Part shown: positions 33,759 through 46,329 of the stretch, in pieces | Numbering within the stretch: the first letter of the stretch is position 1 | Layout of the letters: each line of letters opens with the position of its first letter | NCBI GenBank assembly: GCA_022497155.1 | Contig: MU385768.1 | Coordinates: forward strand, 124,001 to 188,000 | DNA from: Whalleya microplaca | Lineage: Eukaryota; Ascomycota; Sordariomycetes; Xylariales; Xylariaceae | Direction: 5' to 3' | Length of the DNA stretch: 64,000 nucleotides | The notes under the pieces: model-generated | The model's input: only the letters and a program-made list of their open reading frames with translations | Databases searched by the model: none | Told to the model about the DNA's origin: nothing | Translations under genes and position numbers: made by a program

Positions 33759-36700
33759 ATAGACCGACTCCAGACTGACTGACTAGAATGCAGACGAAAA
33801 AATCAAAAAAGATACAACAATTATTTTTTATCTTATAGTACGTATGTACAGACAACCGCACTGCAAGTAGGGTTGGTAATAGCCAACCAATAATACCGAG
33901 GAAGCTTAAATTCAATGCCGAGCTGCACGATGGTCTTCTTCACGGGAACATCTGTCACAGTACCGGAATTGGTTTGTGTGTTATCCCCTTTTTGCCGTGG
34001 TATTGATAGGTAGCTCTAGGTACGAAGCTTCTAATAAAGTCTTCGGAGCATGGAGCGAGGGGGATGGAAGCTTCCATCCAGCAGCCGGCCCGGAGAATTT
34101 TGTTGCAGAAGGGACGTTGTGGCTTAAGCATTCGTGTTTGCCTCGGCATCTCATCAGCCACAGCATATTCTCCTAAATAGGTACTTTCTCTCCCCTTTCC
34201 AACTTCATATAACAGCTTTATTCTATGAGCATTGAGTATATGATTGTAACACAAGTAATGTTCGGGTGTTTACATTTCTCAAATCCTTTGACTATCACCT
34301 CATTATTTTGAATAGGTCCCCCATCCTATGCCTAGAATTCTCCCTAGTTGACAGCCACTTACCAAACTTAAGCCTATGCGTGCTAGTTTCACCTGAAATT
34401 CTATACCGTTCCATCATTTCTCTTATTCTTGACACTTACAGCTTCATGAACGTTGGTATGATTGTTGAGAGCCAAGCTCCATATGGATGATCCAGTCTAA
34501 TTCTAGTTACCCAACAGATAATTGATGTCCGTCGGTTACCGGTCATTTTACTAGACCCCGAAGGCAACAAGTGATCCGCAAGTCCTTGATACAAAGGTAC
34601 GACCTACCTCCATTTTATAAATGAATGTCCATGTTTACTCCTCTAATACTCTAGAAGAATGTATTGGTAGCACCGTATAGCTGCAGGTCCAGAATTATCC
34701 AAATAACGCACAAACTATTTTGAAGTTTGTATCCGTCAAATATGACTCGCCTGGCTTGGTTGAGGAATTCCGTAGTCCAATATTGCTGGCCAACTTTCCG
34801 GCCTTGGATTTTATAGTGCTGCCTCATTGATCTAAGGCCGTGCCCAGAGCCATCGCTTGAGTCGTTGGAGTCTAGGCCGGCGTTATAAACAGTACGCCTA
34901 GATATTCCAAGCTAGCATAGAGCTTCTTAGGTTAGTATACATAAGCGTAACCTCTCTAGTTCCCAGACAATGACTAGTTTTGAATGTCAGTAACTATGGG
35001 CTATTATGTCAACCCAAAATTATCAATCGAGTCGTTGACACTGGGTGCCAAGGCAGTTTTCGCCTAATCAATATGAGCGATATAATCTAGACAGACTAGA
35101 AGCTCTTTGAGCGGCCCTCGTAGTCCATATCTAATATATCTAGTCAATGGCCAGTTTCATTTAGCGTTACAGGTCTTCTTAGCCAACGAAATGTATGACA
35201 GGGACGAGAACTTAGCCTTTGGTTATATCCTGTAGCGATACTATCTAAGCCCTATCTCATCGAAAAAAGGCGGACGCCCATATTCATAAAGAAATTTGTT
35301 AACCCAGGAAAGCTCGTCCAAGGTGAGTCGCACGCATCCCGGAATCAGAATCACACCAGACTGAAGAGTTGCACTAGTACTCGAGATAGCAAAATGGAAC
35401 CAGGCAGCTTCAGTGAACACCGACTTCACTCCCGACTTGGTAATTAGTGGTAAAGGATAGCAGGTAGACAATTGATTTATGTCCTAGCCCGGGAAGCCTG
35501 TGGCCTTTCGTACCGTTTGAGAGTTGCAACCGAGAAAGAACTAAAACTCGTCAGGGGCCTGTGTCTGTCCACTAGTCGTCAGTTTCTCAGCGGAGATATG
35601 TCGACTAGGCTTCATTTCAATGGTGATGTATATACCACCCTCTGTGTCATCTATAGTCAGTTGTCGATGCAATATATAAAACTGCAAACCGACCAAATAA
35701 ATAATCGTACGTCGATACACGGTAGTCTCGGGTTAGTCCAATCGATATATTCCAGTGGATCTCTTGGAAACGGCCTATGCCAGACGAAGCTGCCTCCCAA
35801 ATACTTGCCAAATTCTGTCGATAGGTTATACAACTCTTGTGGTACTTACCGGGTAGTACATCTGTCATAAAATCTCGCTTCATGCAATCAACATGTTGCT
35901 TCGCTACTAGGCGGGTTCGATGTACCAAATCTGATCACCTGTTTCGTGCTTAGGTATTCGTAGCCACACGAAGGAAGGAGTCAGTTCCACAATAAGGGCA
36001 TGCCCCCCGGTTTCGACAACAATTACGTTCCGTGCTCGGAAAATATTGAACGATTTGCAGTATAGTCTTTTGATGCGACCCAGCCCAACATATAGAACAC
36101 TACTCTCTGCATGGAGGCTGAAATTCCTCCATAAGCTGAGCAGGCGACTGCATGGAAAGCCGTGCATTTTCTTTCCAAGACTAAGCTCACTGTTTGCTTC
36201 TGAGGCCAGTCTTCCCAAGACAGAAATCTTCCATATTATAAGGCATATATATGGTCGTAGTCATGATCGTCCAGAACGAATAGTGCTTCAGAAGCAAGCG
36301 ACCCTAGTCTTCCAGATAGAAGAGGTGAGCATAGGCACAGAGAAGATCATTTGGAATCAGCGCCCACAAGTTGGTCACCATTCTGCTTCAACAGTTCCCT
36401 TTGCAGTCTCTATTCGTCTCATCGTTGTTGTAGAGAGTATGACTTATGTATGTCTTGCTCAACTCGGAAGTGCGAGGGTTTTGACCAGCCCTTCGTTTCA
36501 ACAGACCGTTCTGTGTTCGCACAGTCTCGTCGAAGCCCAGCCCAGAGCTAGAGAAATATCGACAGTGTGGATGTGAGAGAATACGAGCGGATGGGACGGG
36601 GGGTGTTGGTATGCCACACCGGCATTACTGCCTATATATTTATAGAAACCCTTGTCGAGAAGAGTTACCTACCTCGGGGTAACAAGGGAGGAAGAGGGTG

Positions 36701-37503
36701 TCCCGTCCTGCCCGTCCCTGGATCCCTAAGATCCAAGTTTCGGTGAGAGCTGGGGTGATTTCAAGGATAAAGGAACATGTAGGTGACAGTCTAGCGATTG
36801 CGAATGATCCAATATTTATTGATCCAAGTACCCTCCATAGTACGACAGAGGTCTCCAGACTGATCCTGCAGGGTAGCCTAGTATTATCTGCACGGTCCCT
36901 TATTGGACCCCCAGCTATTTCCGTATTGGTCGACAGATCTCAGAAATCTATACTCCAGCATTTTGAATGTATCCAGAAACAGAAAAATGGACAAGAAAGT
37001 CCTAGCTAAACTACAAACTCGCAGTGGCCCAACTAGCTATATATTTTTTATAGCTCTTCGAAGATGGCCCCCAACTTCGAAGACCGGTGCTTCAATGGAA
37101 AAGAACGCCGGTCATGCCCGTCACATGATCCAGGAACCAAGTGGTGGTTTTGGGTGCGACATGGTCGTGGTAAGCTGTCAGTTTCGGTAGCAGCAGGGGT
37201 CGCTATAGGTCAATTCGAATGGACTAAGGCATGAGCATAGCCAATGAGAGCCGAGAGCCCCATTGCGCACTTTGGAGGTACTCGCAGATGCAGACTTGTA
37301 TGCCCTCGAGTTGAGACGATGTGTCTTAGCAGATTCATAACAGTTCACTCAATTTGTGCCCCTTGGTCCTCGACATCACTTATCGTCTGTTTCCCCCACT
37401 CAGGCCCAAGCGACCCGCTGGCCTCTGCTGATTCGTGTTGTGCACAGTCTGACAAAGGAAGGTACATGTAACGGCCACTTACACGAGCCACGCAGTAGCC
37501 AAC
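33759..37503. other. 3.7-kb gene-poor AT-rich stretch
   Basis: No intact gene is visible. Frames on both strands are short, mostly lack ATG starts and do not join through splice signals. A minus frame at 35241-35471 with the stretch FTEAAWFHFAISSTSATLQ is faintly reminiscent of the middle domain of fungal transcription factors and could be a decayed remnant. The 37.2-37.5 kb part is the upstream region of the Zn2Cys6 gene. Confidence 0.45.
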
Positions 37504-39449
37504 ATGGACAACCACGACCTATCCCTACCTCAGCTCGCCTCCCAGGCCCCTGGCGTTATTAACCAGGTAGAAAAGAGGAACCCCACCCAGTCCACCGACT
37601 TCGACCAGTACTTTGATTACAAACGTTTCTATGGAGAAGAGAGCGCCGCTGATCCTGAGTCCCGGAGCCGGTCCGACGCCTCCTCCATTCCGGGACTCAC
37701 CTCCGGGCCGTCAGAAGAGGACGGAGCACCCTCGCCCGGGCCTAGTGTAGACCCTTTCCACCTCAAACTAGCTGTGAAGCAATTCAAACAACACGATGAT
37801 CGCTTCACCGTACCGGCACGTGAAATCAGACCAAATGGTGCAGAGCCGTACCCGCCGGAGATGGAGATTGACAACCCACCAAGCCCGAACACTTATGTGC
37901 CAAACACGAAGGCTCCAGTCGGAAAAAACACCATGTTCTCTCATTCTAAAGGAGTATCGCCTTGCACCCACGTTCCGATTCAGGGTGACTCTCCCCTCAG
38001 CCGTGGTAAACGCAATAAGCCCTTGGGAGACCCAGACAAGGTCGCCGATGTAAGGAAGGTCGGGGCCTGTTCCCGGTGTAAAGCCCGCAAGATCACTGTG
38101 AGTACTCGCATGTGTTTGGTAATCCACTACTAATCCCCCGGTAGTGTGATGCGCAGGGCCCATGCATGAAGTGCAAGTCAGCTGCAGCGAAGTACTGTAA
38201 GGACGATGATGGACTCGCCGAATGCATGTGTTTTCGGCGTCCATTCAATGGGCCCAACTTCGTGTTTCACACGATCTGGAGTATGTCGTTCTCATCATTA
38301 CCAATGTCGTGTAATAGTTTAGGTTGAGTTCTGAATGGCTGACCCTTCACAGAGGTTGAATCGGACCCTTCGCCTGCCGTGTCTAGGAACAATACACAAG
38401 GATGCCCACAGAATTGGAAGGTGTATTATGATGCATATCCTGCAGCTGCAGTACCATTGGATGTCTCGGTCCTGGGCGTGAACGGCCATAATGCCAAACA
38501 ATATGTCCTGAACAGAGACAGTGTTCCCGAAGCCGTTAGGCTTTTCCAATGGGCTGAATCTCAGATGGCCAGAGATGAAACCCCCAATCTCCAAACAGCT
38601 CTGGACGCTCTAACGATGAACTATGCTCAGAAGGGAAATTATTTCTTGCCACTGGTTAGCTTTTGGATCATCCCACTGCCTCTATTATACTTACTATCAG
38701 TAGTTCGACCTAGTTCGGAAAGTCCATGAGATAAGATGCATGTACAAGATCTGGCGACATTGGAAGTTCTTCTGTCAAAAAGGCCCGGGCTGGAACCTGG
38801 AGGAACTTCCACCCTCAATCCATAAGGGTCTGAAAGGCATTGCAACTCACAGGATGAAGGCGCTTGAGTCCGATATTCTGTCGCAGATCGAGAAATGCCA
38901 CAAAGTTGATGTGAAGCAGCCTGATCGCCTACCTCTTTGGGCCTCTATGCTACAGCTCATCCTCATGTACCGAGACATCTTCACTCTATTTCAATCAGAA
39001 GGTAAGAAGGACACAGGTACTGATGGGTTACGGGGATCTGACTGACCATTGAATCAGGGCTTCGCGAAGATTACGAAGAGGTAAAAATGATGACAGAGAA
39101 GCTCTTCAACAATATAGTTGTCATGTATGAGACCTGCTTCTCTAAGAAGAAATCAGAGCCAATAGTCGAGGATGGAACTCCCAATGGAAATGCAACAGCT
39201 CTGCAACTGAATGCTTATTTCAGGATAGTGGAAGCTCGACGAGATGAATTCTGTAAGTTGGAAAAAATTCATCAAAGGGCAATATTGTTGTCGATGATCT
39301 AACCAGATGTCTTAGATCAAGCCATTCGGGATTGTCCCAGTCGTCGGTATTCTTGCAAACTCGATTTTCTTTTGCATTTCCTCTTAGCTGAACCCCAGAA
39401 AGGCCAGACACGGTCTAAGGCTCGAGAAACCAAGCGAGCAAGAAGATAA
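37504..39449 (+). CDS. Zn2Cys6 DNA-binding transcription factor, 555 aa, six exons
   Basis: Exons are 37504-38097, 38145-38280, 38353-38654, 38704-39001, 39058-39252 and 39307-39449. The binuclear zinc cluster is at residues 189-216, with spacing C-x2-C-x6-C-x5-C-x2-C-x7-C (ACSRCKARKIT, CDAQGPCMKC, AAAKYC). Intron 1 falls between the second and third ligand segments. Unlike most Gal4-type factors, where it is near the N-terminus, the cluster sits after about 185 disordered residues. The C-terminal 300 residues are helical (PLDVSVLGVNGHNAKQYVL, LPLWASMLQLILMYRDIFTL) without the usual fungal_trans signature I can name. The protein ends in a basic KARETKRARR tail, a likely nuclear signal. Target genes are unknown. 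Confidence 0.85.
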
Positions 39450-39919
39450 TAAAGCCTACCGTATAGGAAGGTGTCCTGGGTTTTCTTTTTATGATCATTT
39501 TCGGATTTGTTTTGGGTGCCTTGGGATCAACGGAAACGCAAGACGGTTCATGCTCAGTCTTGTTGACGTCTAAGGGTTAACGAAGGAGTTTGGCGATAGG
39601 CTGATACCCACTCACAGTACTTGAACTCATTATGCCTTATGAAAAAGCAGAAGGATATGTGACAGAAGGCATATTGCTAGTTCAGTAACACTCACTGCTG
39701 GGATCGGCATGGTGGAAATGATTGCATTTTCCTTATGAATCGTTGTAAAGGTCGTCGTTATTTCAGTTGTTGGCTCCTGGAGATTGGCGGGTGTGGTATC
39801 AACGGATTGTGTGTACGAACGAAGTTTGCAATGACATTGTATCGAACACTGTAGCCCTTGAAAAGCCACTTGCTGTGTCCAAGACTTGAGGCCTGATCAG
39901 TGTAACATTTTTTGGCATA
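39450..39919. other. Convergent 3' flank of Zn2Cys6 gene and RTG2
   Basis: This 470-bp region between two 3' ends shows no coding frame of note. Confidence 0.5.
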
Positions 39920-42129
39920 CTATTCCATCTTCTGCACGATAACTTCGACCTTTCTCTCAGGGTTTCCTGTGGTATATAGATTCTTCCCCACCTTTTTGAA
40001 GGAGCTTGCTAGATCTTGGGAACGTAGAGCCTGGTAAGCGAGCGGAGACAACGAAATGGTCAGTTGGACCTTGATTTTCTTCTTGCCGATTGCCGTCTTC
40101 GCGTTGAACCTATACCAAAAAGTTAGAAGAACAGCAAAATAACGTTACGATCTGCTCACTTCAAGGCTTTCGTCAGCCTATCTGATGTATCGGGCTCAGC
40201 TGGGCATATACCGGCAATCAGACTTGCGATCGCGCCGAGGTATTCTGCCCAGAAGTTCGCTTCTAGATTCGATCTGCTGACGAGCTTTTGTAGACCAATA
40301 TAAAGTGGCTTGTCAATAGGGCCAAGATTGGCTCCCCACCTGGAGCAGAGAGTTAAACCCAATACAGCTCGTGCCAGATGTGTAAGTCCAGGTGCACTAG
40401 GATCGCGTGTGACTGCCTGGTGTAACTCAAATGCTGCATTGGAATCACTTGGTTCGCCAGCACGTTTCCATATATTAGTAACGAAGAGTGGGCCAAGTCC
40501 CAAAGTGAATACCGTCGGAACATCAGAGAGGTCAGTGTTAGTAGGTAAAGCAGACTGCACAGTATCTATTACCGACCGTAGAGTTTGACTGCTCATATTA
40601 TCACCAAGTTGATGGAGAAGTGGTAAGGGGCTATCTTCCCTTACAGTCTTTGGGAGTTTCATTAGTAGAGCGCCCTCACGATTGCCTCCACTACAAAATG
40701 TCACCGTGTGAATGCGAGGGATAGCCTCGATAAGCGCTTCGACAACTGTGGCGATGGCAGGAAATTGTTGTCTTCGTCGTTTGGACATCCCAAAGATCTT
40801 GCCCTCATAATGGGAGTTGGCTGTGCGCATACTTTGAACCCGACTGAAGAACGAACCTTCAACAGTGTATGCCCCAATCATCGGCACGGGATAGGGCTGA
40901 ATTGGATCATTGTGCTGTAGAATACTACCATAGCCTCTAAAACCGCCCCCACAGAGGTAGATATCGATCCCATTATTCTTTGGGTCGGTCTGGGTATCCT
41001 TTAACTCTGGGAACCTTTGTTGAAGCTGGGCGAATGTGCTTCGCATACTCGCCTGTAAGTCGCCCAATGCTGCGGTTTGAGCTTGTCTATCACTGCTTTC
41101 GATGATTTTGATCAGCCTTGCTGCCCCAAACGGTAGACTCTTGCCGGTCTGGGCAGCAATCGTGTCATAGTTGTCAATGGATGAATTCACATAGGTCATC
41201 TGGACCGATCCACCTCCCAGATCAACTACAATATCAGAAATCAGTTCCCTCTTTCTAGATAATTTGGCGAATAATCTGAAGTTCTGAAACGTAGGTTGGG
41301 AGATTTTGACTCTGAAATCTTGCTCCTAAAACAGACCAGAAGGGGAAATATTGAGATAACTTTGAATGCTACTTACGGAAAAGTCCATTGACGTCAGTGA
41401 ACCCACTTCTAGCCCCCACTATAGATCAGTGTCAGTGCTTGATTATTCTAGATGACATAGAGGGATATTGAGAGCTCGGTGAGTAGTATAACGACCCCTT
41501 AAACCATTGGTATGTCCCACGAGGAAATCATTTTCAATGACCCAGAACAGAAAGGGTAATAAATAGATGTGGTTGTTGCTTACTCGCACCAAATAGTGCC
41601 TCAACTTCTGGTGCCAATATATATACACCAAGACCAGAGGAGGCACGTATAGCATCCAACATAGAAGCGGCGTTCTCAGCTTTCCGCATAGCTTCCGTAG
41701 CAAAAACAGATACATGTTCTGCGGGTACGCCATAGTCACTAGCAATAGACTTAAACCGAGCTAAGGTCTCAGATACCTGAATGATGATTTCTGGTGGAAA
41801 CGTCAAGTGGCCGCTTGAGGATGACGAACTGAGGGCGTCAAAGAGTGAAATGGCAGCACGTTCTCGGTACAGGCATCTCAGGAGACGAGCCTGAGGGGGT
41901 GACAGATCCGAGATGGAGAACCGGATCCCATTGCTACACAAGAAGTCAGTACTGACTGAGCAAGGGATATGCAGGAGATATTCTTCGACGTCAAGACGAG
42001 GTTAGGGAGTGATGTGACAAACCTTCCCATGTCAACTAGTGCATAGCGGTGGTTGGAAAGGTCGGGCTCCCATGGTGGCATCTTGAATGCGAAGTTCTCC
42101 AGTGTAATGATATCAGTGATTGACGCCAT
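39920..42129 (-). CDS. RTG2: Retrograde regulation protein 2 (Ppx/GppA phosphatase fold), 584 aa
   Basis: Rtg2 senses mitochondrial state and relays it to nuclear transcription in yeast; it has the actin-like ATPase fold of exopolyphosphatases. Exons are 42129-42023, 41933-41584, 41418-41377, 41225-40160 and 40109-39920, giving 584 aa, the usual family length. The two nucleotide-binding motifs are YALVDMGSNGIRFSISDL near residue 30 and LFLDLGGGSVQMTYV near 165. Also visible are FATEAMRKAENAASML, the SMGARSGF loop and CGGGFRGYG. The fourth intron (41376-41226, 151 nt) is longer than the rest. It is closed by GATATTGTAG immediately before the second nucleotide motif; an internal TTTTAG would break the frame. 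The C-terminal exon encodes a basic domain, KFNAKTAIGKKKIKVQL. The role in mitochondrial signalling is inferred from yeast. Confidence 0.93.
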
Positions 42130-45100
42130 ATTAGGTATTGCTTCATTGAACAGGATGAAAACGTTGCCCTAAAGATTTTTGTATTCAGTGGGATAAGAAA
42201 TCCCAACTATTATTGAAAAGACGTCGGTTGGTGAAGGTCACAAACCATGGGCAGACTCTGTATGACGTTGTACGTTGAAGAGATGACAACTGTTCACAGC
42301 TGTCATCAGTTGACTCTCAATCTCCGATAGTACGTGTATATGCATGTACCCTATCACACATACCTGAAGGCTGTTTGCTACGTTGTTCACATGATATACA
42401 GGGCAACGAATTGGAGTCTCTTGGTTGAAACAGTAAATGTAAAGATAATCCGGTCTCCTTTGATGGCTACCGCTCCTTCGTACGAGTTTCGGCGGCTAGC
42501 TTCGACCCCTATTGGCAGGCTAAAAATAATTAGAAGCAGGTCTACTGCGTACAAACCTCCCAGGTCTTCTAGACGGTTACATATACAAACCTATGTGACC
42601 GTCGGCCATTGTGTAGTACGCATCGAGGTCTTTGGTTTTCTGAAATAGCCGCCGCTACGCTTAGTCAAGAATAAAACTTGGATGGGCAGTACGTACCATG
42701 ACTTTTTCAGCTCCTCTCAACTGTTTACTCACGGCCGTATGTTCAGCTGCTTATTTTCATCCCTGTCACTTCTCGCTGAAGTGGCTGAATGTATAGCTTC
42801 CCATGGAGATGCCCCTAGGGAACGATGCTAGAATGGTTGCCGACTAAAACCATTAGACGTCGCCCCCAGAGCAATGTTGAATGCTGAAAGCATAAACATG
42901 TACCGCTAGATATGATAAATATGAAGCAGAGAGGTTGTTTAATAACACGAGGTCGTTTTGAAGATAAAGTCTGGAGATTGATGCCTCGTCATCTTCCCTC
43001 GAATAATATTCAACTAGAAGCAGATCCAAGTATAAGGTTAGTAGATAATTACTTTCATCTTACACAGGCAATTTAAGGCTAGCAAGAGCTATAAGCAGTG
43101 TGGTAGCCGGAGAATTGGTGGAAGCCGTTATTAAAGGACGAATTGCAACCTATGTAGTAGCATACGATATAATCAATCTCACATTGAACCATGTGAGATC
43201 TAAAGACGCCCATGGCTGCACACACCCGCAGTTCAAAATACTGGAATCATAAGAGCCTAATTTATCAAGAGCCCAAGCTTCGTTCAACAATATTGACCCA
43301 GGGTACTCCGTACACGGTAACTTAACCTAGGGGGTTGGCTTTCACGTTGTTCAGGAGCCTGGACTCCAGAGACTTGTATGTTGTGTGACAATACTCCATC
43401 AACGCTTTTCTTCTTTAAACGGATTTAGATGGGCTTGTACCAAGTGTCCCTGCAGCCATCCTTCGTATACATGGTGTGTATTATAAATGACCAAGCGCGG
43501 CAAGGCGGCAGTGGAGGACTGATGCAGCCATTCAATGCTATCAACGGGGCTACCGACTACGTGTAAGGGGCTTGGATATCGATAACCTGATCAGATAAAA
43601 CAACATATGTGTTGGTCAAGTTTTCCTATGATGCATATCCTTTAACACACCTATTATGTTCCTAGGTTTATCCTTTTGATTTTTATTATGTCGCCCTGAA
43701 TAATTACAAGGCTCATACATATACTGTATAACATAACTCTTATCGGAAAAAATATTTCTTTCCTTCATTTCAACTTGCAGCAGCTCCTAGTTGCAGGATA
43801 TTGTATTTGTTGGTATACTTGATACGAATCAGTAGGTAATTCTTTATGTAAAAATAGGTCCAGTGACCTTTGGGATACTTCATATCAGCTAATCCTGGCA
43901 GCTGATAGGCTGTACTAAGTACACTCAATGTGGGGTTCAAAAGAACTGGGCCCAATTTACGCGTCAAGTCGCGTCAACCTCGCGTTCTTCCCCCCATTCC
44001 CTTGTTCTTCTCATTCCGACTTGTCATCTCACAAACATCCAATCTTCAGCATTGCAGTTGTGAAAGGTCACAATTCACAAGGTGAATGGCTCTGCACAAG
44101 AAACATACAAGCATATCCCAACTTTATGTACGGGCCACAACAATCTTTCGAGACTAATGACAAAGAGCACACCCTACCTATGTATGTCGAATATGTATGT
44201 ATGTAAGTAAGTAGGGCTGGTGACTAAAGTTGATCAACAGATCTCATCAGTAGTTCGACCCGGACTCCATCTTCAAGACCCACGTTGGGAAGACCAGGTA
44301 CAGACCTACACAGGTACAGGCTTAAGCACAGGCACGAGCACAACCACTAGTCACTAGCAGCGAGCGCGATTCCGGCTCCTCTCTCAACTGCCAGCCCAAC
44401 CTCTCACTTTCGAGTCTATCTGCAGCCCACCGCGACTCGATTTGGAGGAGGGTTGCAATCTTCGCTTATAGGCTACATAGTCGCTGAAAGTGTGAATCAA
44501 TTCTGCGAGCACATTGAAAAGCTAAATAGATTGACCAGGTCGACCTAGCCTGTCACATCTGTCTCACCTAGGCTTTCGTCCGTACCTACATCAAAAACAT
44601 ATCTGCCTACGTACATACATACATACACACACACATACATACAGACTCCTTTCCCGCACCACCTACCCTGCTACCTACGCTATCAAATAGTCAGTTGGTT
44701 GCAGGTCATAGTCTCGTCCAGCATCTTCATTGTTGGCGTTCCCGTCTATACTTATGACCAACCGACCCCAGGCAGCTGAGGCCGTTGCATACAGACCAGT
44801 TGGTTCTCAACATCAGAGGCCCAAGCAGCCCTGTTTCATTCGCACTTAGGAGTCGCGTGCTGCAGCAGAATCCCACGGACAGACGGACAAACAGACAGAT
44901 AGTGAAGTCGTTTGCAGCAGCATTGGGCATTCTTGTCCACTCGATTCCAAGCTTCCTGCTAGACACGCACAGTAAGTATTTAAATATCCATTCATATTCG
45001 TGCATGCGGTCCTCCTACCCAACCGGAACCCCTCAATACTCGTTCCCAGGAAGTCTGGCTCAGCACCATCTATCCATTCACAGCCGATCGCTGCATATGC

Positions 45101-46329
45101 ATTCCTGTCGTGTCCCCTATTGCTGGCCACGCCTACATCCGGAGTGCATGAGCAGTCGCAGTGCGAGCAGCGGCGCATCGAGCTAGTCTTCGACCACATA
45201 TACCATGCACCACTTTTCCTCAACGTTCGCAACTCCACCCGCTCTGCTTCTGGCAAGTCAAGCCAGAGTCTAAGCAGCTTGCGACCACGTAGAGATATCT
45301 GCGACTTGTTCTGCTTCTTCCACGCCAGTTTCTGCTCCTCCTTCCTCCTTCCTCCTCCTCCACCCAAACACGCACTTATGAACCTAGCCGTCCCTTTAAA
45401 CCCCCCATGTCTGCCGTTCTCTCCCCTGGTTCGCCCCAAGCCCCAAAGTCGCACCCAACCCTGGGCCAGCTGCACGCGTTTTCGCAAGGAATCCTAACTG
45501 ACCGCCTGAAGACAGTGGGGTCTACCGGGCTTCTAATTCCTCAGTGAGCTTAGTGCGACTGTTCATGCCAGTGTACACGCCTATCCGTAGGTACGCAATA
45601 CGCAGGGTTTACGCTGCCCACCCGCTGGTCTCTACCTGTAGTACGTTACGATGTAGCACCTTTCAATTCCCCTTCCCCTGTCTCCTGCACTCTGCAGCAC
45701 AACATGATTCTACCACCCATCTCCTGCTACTTTATCCATGTCTTCCTGACCTTTGACGATTCCCTCTCTTATTATCTCCCTTCTTCTTTCGACATACAGC
45801 CAGTCCTTCATTTTCTCTCCCCTCCAATTCATCTGCGGTGGTGGGTGGCTGCCAGCTCTCACCTGGTAGGCCCCGCTCTACTACGTACAAACCACCTTAG
45901 ATACTTATACAAACCACACGATACTCGATCGCGACTCTAGCCGTTTCCTTACCTCGACCTCCCGAATACCATCTCACGACCTACCCTGATGTGGCTCTAT
46001 GAAATCTAATTAAAAGTATCATTATAGGTTGATTGAGGAGAGAAGGACGATTGCGACCTGGAAAGCTGCCGCATCAATTCCAAACTTTGCGACAGACTAG
46101 AACCCTCAACCATCAGCGAATTGGCTTTGCGCTTTGCGCTTGCGGATATTGAAACCTACGCCAAACTCTAAGTTAATCGCGGACTGCCTCAGCGGCCATG
46201 GATTCTGCTATCTAATTGATTCTGGGGTACTGTGGCGGATTGTGCGAAATACCGAGTCTCAGATGCGCATGCGAATTGGCATTGTCGACCCGCCGTTCGC
46301 GTTCCTGGAGCCTCGTGTGGTTTGACATA
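42130..46329. other. 4.2-kb non-coding region with microsatellite
   Basis: This divergent region separates RTG2 and the 633-aa gene. The 42.2-43.9 kb part is AT-rich. From 44.2 kb the plus strand becomes pyrimidine-rich with CA/TACA repeats, resembling a long promoter and leader. A 213-codon minus frame at 44846-45487 starts at TTG and mirrors this pyrimidine bias, so I do not accept it. Confidence 0.5.
44610..44643. repeat. TACA/CACA microsatellite
   Basis: A (TACA)n tract runs into (CA)n and back to (TACA)n, just upstream of the 46.3-kb gene. It is visible directly. Confidence 0.9.

Noticed and set aside
41226..41332. Possible extra RTG2 coding sequence upstream of the LDLGGGS motif (EQDFRVKISQPTFQNF...)
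   Set aside because: It is open and in frame with the next exon, but the TTTTAG acceptor before it does not match the phase of the preceding exon. Family members pass directly from the NGLF segment to LDLGGGS.
44846..45487. 213-codon minus frame upstream of the 46.3-kb gene
   Set aside because: It starts at TTG, is antisense to pyrimidine-rich leader DNA, and has no recognisable domain.
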